Shown here: positions 52,809 to 56,534 of the stretch, piece by piece | How the letters are laid out: each line of letters begins with the position of its first letter | Position numbering within the stretch: the first letter of the stretch is position 1 | NCBI RefSeq assembly: GCF_900107765.1 | Contig: NZ_FNQY01000026.1 | Coordinates: 1 to 56,534 of the forward strand | Reading direction: 5' to 3' | Source: Arachidicoccus rhizosphaerae | GTDB taxonomy: Bacteria > Bacteroidota > Bacteroidia > Chitinophagales > Chitinophagaceae | Length of the DNA: 56,534 bases | Translations under genes and position numbers: made by a program | The notes under the pieces: model-generated | The model's database searches: none | The model's input: only the letters and a program-made list of their open reading frames with translations | Told to the model about the DNA's origin: nothing

Positions 52809-54314
52809 TTAAATTAAAAATTCATTTAATGCATCAGCGATTTTGCGGTCATTACTTAAGCGGGGAAGCTTATTTTGCCCACCCAGTTTGCCCACAGATC
52901 GCATATAATTAATAAAGCCGTCTTTTTTAACGGGCGTGATCCGAAGCGTCTGAAGAATACCTCCAGCAATCAAATCATCATAATATGTGTTCTTCTTTCT
53001 CAGATAATTATCAATTGTCAAAGCCAGCTTCTCCAAATCTGCCGGCTGATTTTCAAATTCTACGAGCCACTCATGGTAGCTCTTACCTTCTCCTTGAACA
53101 ACCATCGGAGCCACAGTAAACTCAGTAATTCTTGCCCCACATTCAGCAGCCGCTGCCTGCATGGCAAAATCGACTTCTTCCCCGATCACATGTTCGCCAA
53201 ATGCAGAGATAAAATGCTTGGTTCTGCCTGTCACAATAATCCGGTAGGGATTTAAACTGACAAAACGAACCATATCTCCTATATCATAAGCCCAAAGGCC
53301 TGCATTATTACTGATAATCAATGCATAATTCTGTTCTAAGGCAACTTCCTCCAAAGACAGCCTGCTGGCTCCCGGCTTCCCGTATTCATCGGCGGGAATA
53401 AATTCAAAGAAAATCCCTGAATTTGTATTGAGTAACATTCCCTTTTCCGTCTGAGAATCCTGAAAGGCAAAAAAGCCTTCTGAGGCAGGAAAAAGCTCAA
53501 TTGTATCAATTTTCTTGCCAATGGATTCAAAGAGTTTTTGTTTATACGGCTCAAAATTAACCCCTCCATACACCATTAGTGAAAAATTAGGGAAAATCTC
53601 ACCCACCTTTTTACCGTGCTTTTCGATCAACCGGTCAAAATACATCTGAACCCAAGGCGGAATGCCGCTTATCAGGGTCATATCCTTATTACTGGTTTCT
53701 TCGACAATTTTATCCAGCTTAGTCTCCCAGTCCTCAATACAATTGGTTTCATATTTAGGAAGCTGATTGGTTCTCAGATAAGGCGGTACATGGTGGTTAA
53801 CAATTCCACTGAGTCTTCCTGAAGGAACCCCGCCTATTCTATCCAGCACCGGAGATCCGCTCAAAAATATCATCTTACCTCCTGTAAAGTCAGCTTTGCC
53901 GGTTTGGGCGATATAACATAATAACGCATTACGCGCTGTATTAATATGATTGGAAATAGATTCCTTTGAAATGGGAATGTATTTTGCCCCGCTTGTCGTT
54001 CCACTGGTCTTGGCAAAATATAATGGCTGCCCTTTCCAGAGAATATTCTGTTTGCCTTCCTTTACTTTTTCTACATAAGGACGCAATTGTTCATAATCTC
54101 TGACAGGGATATGATTTTTAAAATCCTCATAGGTTTTGATACTGTCAAATCCATGGTCTTTACCAAAAACGGTATGCTGGGCTGACTTAATCAGGTACTG
54201 GCGAATACTTTTCTGATCCTCCACCGCACTGGCCATTTCCTTTTTTACCTTACTATAGATAAAACCCGCAAAGGGCCTTGCCAATAATGATTTTACATGC
54301 ATCTTTCTATACAA
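52809..54314 (-). CDS. GH3-like acyl-adenylate-forming enzyme
   Basis: Bacterial homologue of plant GH3 auxin-amido synthetases; the family activates carboxylic acids with ATP and joins them to amino groups. The 501-residue sequence has the ATP-binding motif YFAKTSGTTSGAKYIPIS near 103-120. It also has MVYGGVNFEPYKQKLFESIGKKIDTIELFPASEGFFAFQ near 246-284 and the C-terminal YDIGDMVRFVSLNPYRIIVTGRTKHFISAFGEHV near 344-377. The substrate in Bacteroidota is unknown. The start could be M1 or M5. It leads the same-strand run dxr-rseP-GT4-gmhA-gmhB-rsmG, but the 169-base gap to dxr leaves room for a separate promoter. Confidence 0.9.
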   Translation of the reverse strand: MYRKMHVKSLLARPFAGFIYSKVKKEMASAVEDQKSIRQYLIKSAQHTVFGKDHGFDSIKTYEDFKNHIPVRDYEQLRPYVEKVKEGKQNILWKGQPLYFAKTSGTTSGAKYIPISKESISNHINTARNALLCYIAQTGKADFTGGKMIFLSGSPVLDRIGGVPSGRLSGIVNHHVPPYLRTNQLPKYETNCIEDWETKLDKIVEETSNKDMTLISGIPPWVQMYFDRLIEKHGKKVGEIFPNFSLMVYGGVNFEPYKQKLFESIGKKIDTIELFPASEGFFAFQDSQTEKGMLLNTNSGIFFEFIPADEYGKPGASRLSLEEVALEQNYALIISNNAGLWAYDIGDMVRFVSLNPYRIIVTGRTKHFISAFGEHVIGEEVDFAMQAAAAECGARITEFTVAPMVVQGEGKSYHEWLVEFENQPADLEKLALTIDNYLRKKNTYYDDLIAGGILQTLRITPVKKDGFINYMRSVGKLGGQNKLPRLSNDRKIADALNEFLI

Positions 54315-54325
54315 TTCTTAGGCTC

Positions 54326-54333
54326 CAAATGTA
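54326..54333 (-). promoter_or_regulatory. -7 promoter element of the GH3-like gene
   Basis: On the minus strand TACATTTG matches TAnnTTTG, 11 bases upstream of M1 and 23 upstream of M5. The longer leader favours the M5 start. Confidence 0.45.
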
Positions 54334-54407
54334 ACTTAAATGCACATGCAAGCACTAGAAAAATTCGATAAATTCGATAATAAAATAAATTCTTTTCAAA
54401 TTAATTT

Positions 54408-54436
54408 TTGAATTTCAAATTTTCAACTTACTTTTG
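54408..54436 (+). promoter_or_regulatory. Promoter of tRNA-Leu
   Basis: TTG at 54408-54410, 18 bases, then TACTTTTG at 54429-54436, close to the Bacteroidota consensus. It ends 11 bases before the mature tRNA 5' end. Confidence 0.65.
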
Positions 54437-54447
54437 CGCTCCTGAAT

Positions 54448-54531
54448 GCCCAGGTGGCGAAATTGGTAGACGCACTGTGTTCAGGTCGCAGCGTTCGCAA
54501 GGATGTGCTGGTTCGAATCCAGTCCTGGGCA
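54448..54531 (+). tRNA. tRNA-Leu (anticodon CAG)
   Basis: An 84-base class II tRNA. The acceptor arm GCCCAGG pairs with CCTGGGC, with discriminator A at 54531. GGCGAAATTGGTAGACGC gives the D-arm. The anticodon stem CTGTG/CGCAG encloses TTCAGGT, so the anticodon is CAG at 54482-54484. A long variable arm (CGTTC-GCAA-GGATG) is typical of tRNA-Leu, and the T-arm reads GCTGG-TTCGAAT-CCAGT. The 3' CCA is not encoded. The segment beyond it is AT-rich accessory DNA, and tRNA 3' ends are frequent integration sites. Confidence 0.96.
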
Positions 54532-54536
54532 CTCTT

Positions 54537-54569
54537 AAACCGTTGTAAATAAATTATTTACAACGGTTT
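54537..54569 (+). terminator. Terminator after tRNA-Leu
   Basis: A 14-bp perfect stem AAACCGTTGTAAAT with ATTTACAACGGTTT and a 5-base loop, followed by ATTTATTTT. It starts 6 bases after the tRNA. Confidence 0.85.
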
Positions 54570-54782
54570 ATTTATTTTAGAAACTCCAACACACTCTTTT
54601 CAAAAGTTTACATTACTCTTTTCAGGCACGCACATGGCATGCGTTTTGGTTCACATTATGTCAAAAAATGGATGTCAAAATAACACCCAGTATAAAGCGC
54701 AACGGAGAAAAAATGCAGTATTGTAACTATTGGGAATATTGACCTAAAAGTATATTCAAGCGAATAAATAGAAAGCGTCTTT

Positions 54783-55817
54783 CTACACCAAAAATTCTGC
54801 TTGTTTCAAATGATTCAATGAAATATCAATATACTCAGGATCTGAAAACATGCTTCTTTTTCTATCACTCCATTCTTCTAGTTTTTCAGCAACATCTTCA
54901 GGTTCAAATGTATTGTTTTTAATAGAAAGATAATCCAAAGAAGACAAAAGTTCTAAAGCAAAATCAGAATAAAATCCATCCAAGAAGCGCATTGTCTTTT
55001 GAGCAATTTTAAAAATCTCTTTATTGCTTTCTACATACATTTTGACTGTATCATATCCATCCGAAATTAAAGTCAGTGGCTCAAATGGTTTTTTATCCAT
55101 ACCGCTATATCCCATCAGATAACTTCCGTTCAATGCATTTAGCAAAAATCTCACCTTTCCAGAATATGGTCCATAAAATTTTGGTTCATACTCTAATTTA
55201 AAATACTTTTCAGCCCCAAATTTTTGCAAAAAGTAACAAACTTTTTCGCTAGAAAATTCCGAGACATATTCCCCATTTCTAACTAAATCATAAAGAACAA
55301 ATAACAACAGGGCGCGGGCATCAGTAAGTTTCACCCTTTCCTTTTTTAGTTGTTCTTTAATATGAGTTGTTGGCTCAAACAGATAAATCTCAATATCAAG
55401 ATCTCCCAATTTATTCTCAATAATCCTTTTAACTCTTTCCCACTCCAATCCTCCATTTCCTGCCCCTAGAGGTGGTATTGCGACACTCTTTATATCATTA
55501 TTTTTTATTACTTTAATTAAATCATCAAGTCCATCTTCGATATACTGATATTCTGACGGCTTTCGCCAATCAGTTTTTGTCGGGAAATTGATAATGATTT
55601 TTTCTCCGCTAATGCTACTAGAATCTCTTGAAACAAAAACTTTTCCAATAGCTATTTCACTATTTTTAACGGCATTTTGATATGCTTTAAAATTATTAGG
55701 ATACGCATTCTTAAATTGAAGCGCGATACCTTTCCCCATAACGCCAACTAAGTTCACAGTATTGACCAACGCTTCAGCACCACTTTCAAATAAATCGCCT
55801 GTTATATATTTTATCAT
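54783..55817 (-). CDS. darG: DarG-type DNA ADP-ribosyl glycohydrolase (antitoxin)
   Basis: Antitoxin of the DarTG system: its macro domain removes ADP-ribose from thymidine in DNA, and its C-terminal part can bind the toxin. Residues 1-150 form the macro domain (MIKYITGDLFESGAEALVNTVNLVGVMGKGIALQFKNAYP, IINFPTKTDWRKPSEYQYIEDGLDD, AIPPLGAGNGGLEW). Residues about 165-344 are the helical C-domain common to DarG (LTDARALLLFVLYDLV, LEYEPKFYGPYSGKVRFLLNALNGSYL). I chose the ATG at 55815-55817, one base after the darT stop; an in-frame ATG at 55829 would overlap darT. The gene is AT-rich relative to the core and appears complete, while its toxin partner is truncated. Confidence 0.92.
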   Translation of the reverse strand: MIKYITGDLFESGAEALVNTVNLVGVMGKGIALQFKNAYPNNFKAYQNAVKNSEIAIGKVFVSRDSSSISGEKIIINFPTKTDWRKPSEYQYIEDGLDDLIKVIKNNDIKSVAIPPLGAGNGGLEWERVKRIIENKLGDLDIEIYLFEPTTHIKEQLKKERVKLTDARALLLFVLYDLVRNGEYVSEFSSEKVCYFLQKFGAEKYFKLEYEPKFYGPYSGKVRFLLNALNGSYLMGYSGMDKKPFEPLTLISDGYDTVKMYVESNKEIFKIAQKTMRFLDGFYSDFALELLSSLDYLSIKNNTFEPEDVAEKLEEWSDRKRSMFSDPEYIDISLNHLKQAEFLV

Positions 55818-55818
55818 A

Positions 55819-56394
55819 TTATATTCCATTTGAATAATAAGCATTAGGGATAATTTTTATCTTAGTTCCCAGAACACCCATATCTATTAATCTATTTCTT
55901 GCATCTTTATTAAAACAACCGAACCCTATTATTAAATGAGGAGGTATGTCTCCTTCAATAATAAATTCTGCCTGCTTTTTCCGCTTAACGTCCAAATTTG
56001 CTGTACCCCAATATTGCTTTGTAATCGCTTCCCAATCAATAATATCCGGCAGTTGAGGTAACTTACTATAATCATAGAATCTGGTAAATCGATCCGTCCC
56101 GTGGCCATCAGAGAAATAAAACGTCTTTCCTATGCTCGCTACCTGCACTACGGAGCATGCTAAATATACAATATTTTCAGGATTAACCGCATTAGGAACA
56201 AAATTCCCTCCATGTTGTATCACGTACAACATCGGCATTCGAACACCAAAATAAAATGGTATAAAATCACCCAATTTAATTATTGGTGCATGGCTTTTTG
56301 TCAGATTGCCGTTTTGTATCTTGACAAATTTAATATCTCTATTATTTATTAAAGTTTTATCTCCAATTGAAACAAAATTGGGTATACTAAATAA
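55819..56394 (-). pseudogene. darT: DarT-type DNA ADP-ribosyltransferase toxin, 5'-truncated
   Basis: DarT transfers ADP-ribose from NAD to thymidine in single-stranded DNA. The frame reads without a stop from 56394 to 55819 (191 residues) and contains the family order IPNFVSIGDKTLINNRDIKFV, LGDFIPFYFGVRMPMLYVI, VNPENIVYLACS, FYFSDGHGTDRFTRFYD and KKQAEFIIEGDIPP (probable catalytic Glu). The normal N-terminus (about 20-25 residues with the YRITHI-type NAD-binding start) is missing. The frame instead meets a TAA at 56395-56397, which is also the stop of a transposase remnant. There is no ATG before the conserved core; a TTG at 56272-56274 would give only 151 residues. Probably inactive, unless an unusual start restores function. 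Confidence 0.8.
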
Positions 56395-56534
56395 TTAATG
56401 GTCGTATTGTAAATTTCCGTAATAAAATAGGGCATTTATTCTGAACCTTTCGAAGTTAGCAAACCCTCTTGCTTTTGCAACAATTGCTTGGATTCTACCG
56501 TTTGTATTTTCATGTAATCCACTTGATGTTCTAG
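56395..56534 (-). CDS. ISL3-like transposase, C-terminal fragment
   Basis: The minus strand is open from the right window edge to a TAA at 56395-56397 and encodes about 46 residues. SGLHENTNGRIQAIVAKARGFANFERFRI and ALFYYGNL match the C-terminal signature of ISL3-type transposases (an S-G-x-x-E-x-x-N-x-x-I-Q start, then A-R-G-F-x-N-F-x-x-F-R). The rest is beyond the window. Its stop codon lies only about 10 bases from the first DarT-like residue and in the same frame, so the element, or a deletion that followed it, removed the start of darT. Confidence 0.72.
   Translation of the reverse strand, partial: RTSSGLHENTNGRIQAIVAKARGFANFERFRINALFYYGNLQYDH

Noticed and set aside
52875-53255. 126-codon plus-strand frame
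   Set aside because: Shadow of the GH3-like gene, with no recognisable domain.
54658-54743. Short frame after the tRNA resembling an integrase start
   Set aside because: Fewer than 30 codons with no catalytic residues; mentioned only as a possible remnant.

Overview
The window reads as a chromosomal fragment of a Bacteroidota bacterium, most likely of the Chitinophagaceae or a related family. This rests on GldC, a DUF4271 protein beside a HemD-type synthase, DUF3109, a TonB-dependent receptor with its partner lipoprotein, and many promoters with the Bacteroidota -7 element TAnnTTTG. The family-level placement is inference. Both ends carry pieces of transposase genes, an IS5-type N-terminus at the left and an ISL3-like C-terminus at the right, so the window may be a contig that broke at repeated insertion sequences.

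Layout. 1-345: edge of an insertion sequence. 0.6-3.5 kb (minus): ribosomal operon rplM-rpsI-rpsB-tsf with hairpins at its start, at two internal junctions and at its end. 3.6-11.3 kb: housekeeping genes (pseudouridine synthase, MurG-like glycosyltransferase, SixA-like phosphatase, pncB, UbiX with a secreted esterase, DUF3109, TrmH-type methylase). 11.6-16.6 kb (plus): threonine operon thrA-thrB-thrC behind a Thr/Ile-rich leader peptide and attenuator-like hairpins. 16.7-22.8 kb (minus): orphan NarL-type regulator, Pif1-like helicase, GH89 alpha-N-acetylglucosaminidase. 23.3-24.9 kb: hemH and a HemJ-like gene. 24.9-28.8 kb (minus): PAP2-like membrane protein, rpoN, a membrane protein and a DinB-fold protein. 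28.9-32.7 kb (plus): gldC-yqeY-cvpA, alpha/beta hydrolase, CBS-domain protein, OmpA-like lipoprotein.

33.3-37.7 kb (minus) is a two-gene outer-membrane operon: a TonB-dependent receptor and a beta-helix lipoprotein. Its promoter has six repeats at exactly 11-bp spacing, the geometry of a PhoB-type binding array. 37.8-41.2 kb (plus): DUF4271 protein, hemD, acyl-CoA dehydrogenase. 41.3-54.3 kb (minus): pyrG, a lipoprotein, an M1 aminopeptidase, then a long run GH3-dxr-rseP-glycosyltransferase-gmhA-gmhB-rsmG that joins isoprenoid precursor, envelope protease and heptose genes.

54.4 kb to the end: tRNA-Leu(CAG) followed by an AT-rich accessory segment with a DarTG-type DNA ADP-ribosylation toxin-antitoxin locus. 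The antitoxin darG is complete, but darT has lost its N-terminus and start codon next to the ISL3-like transposase remnant. The features most worth a second look are the 11-bp repeat array, the thr leader and the decapitated darT.
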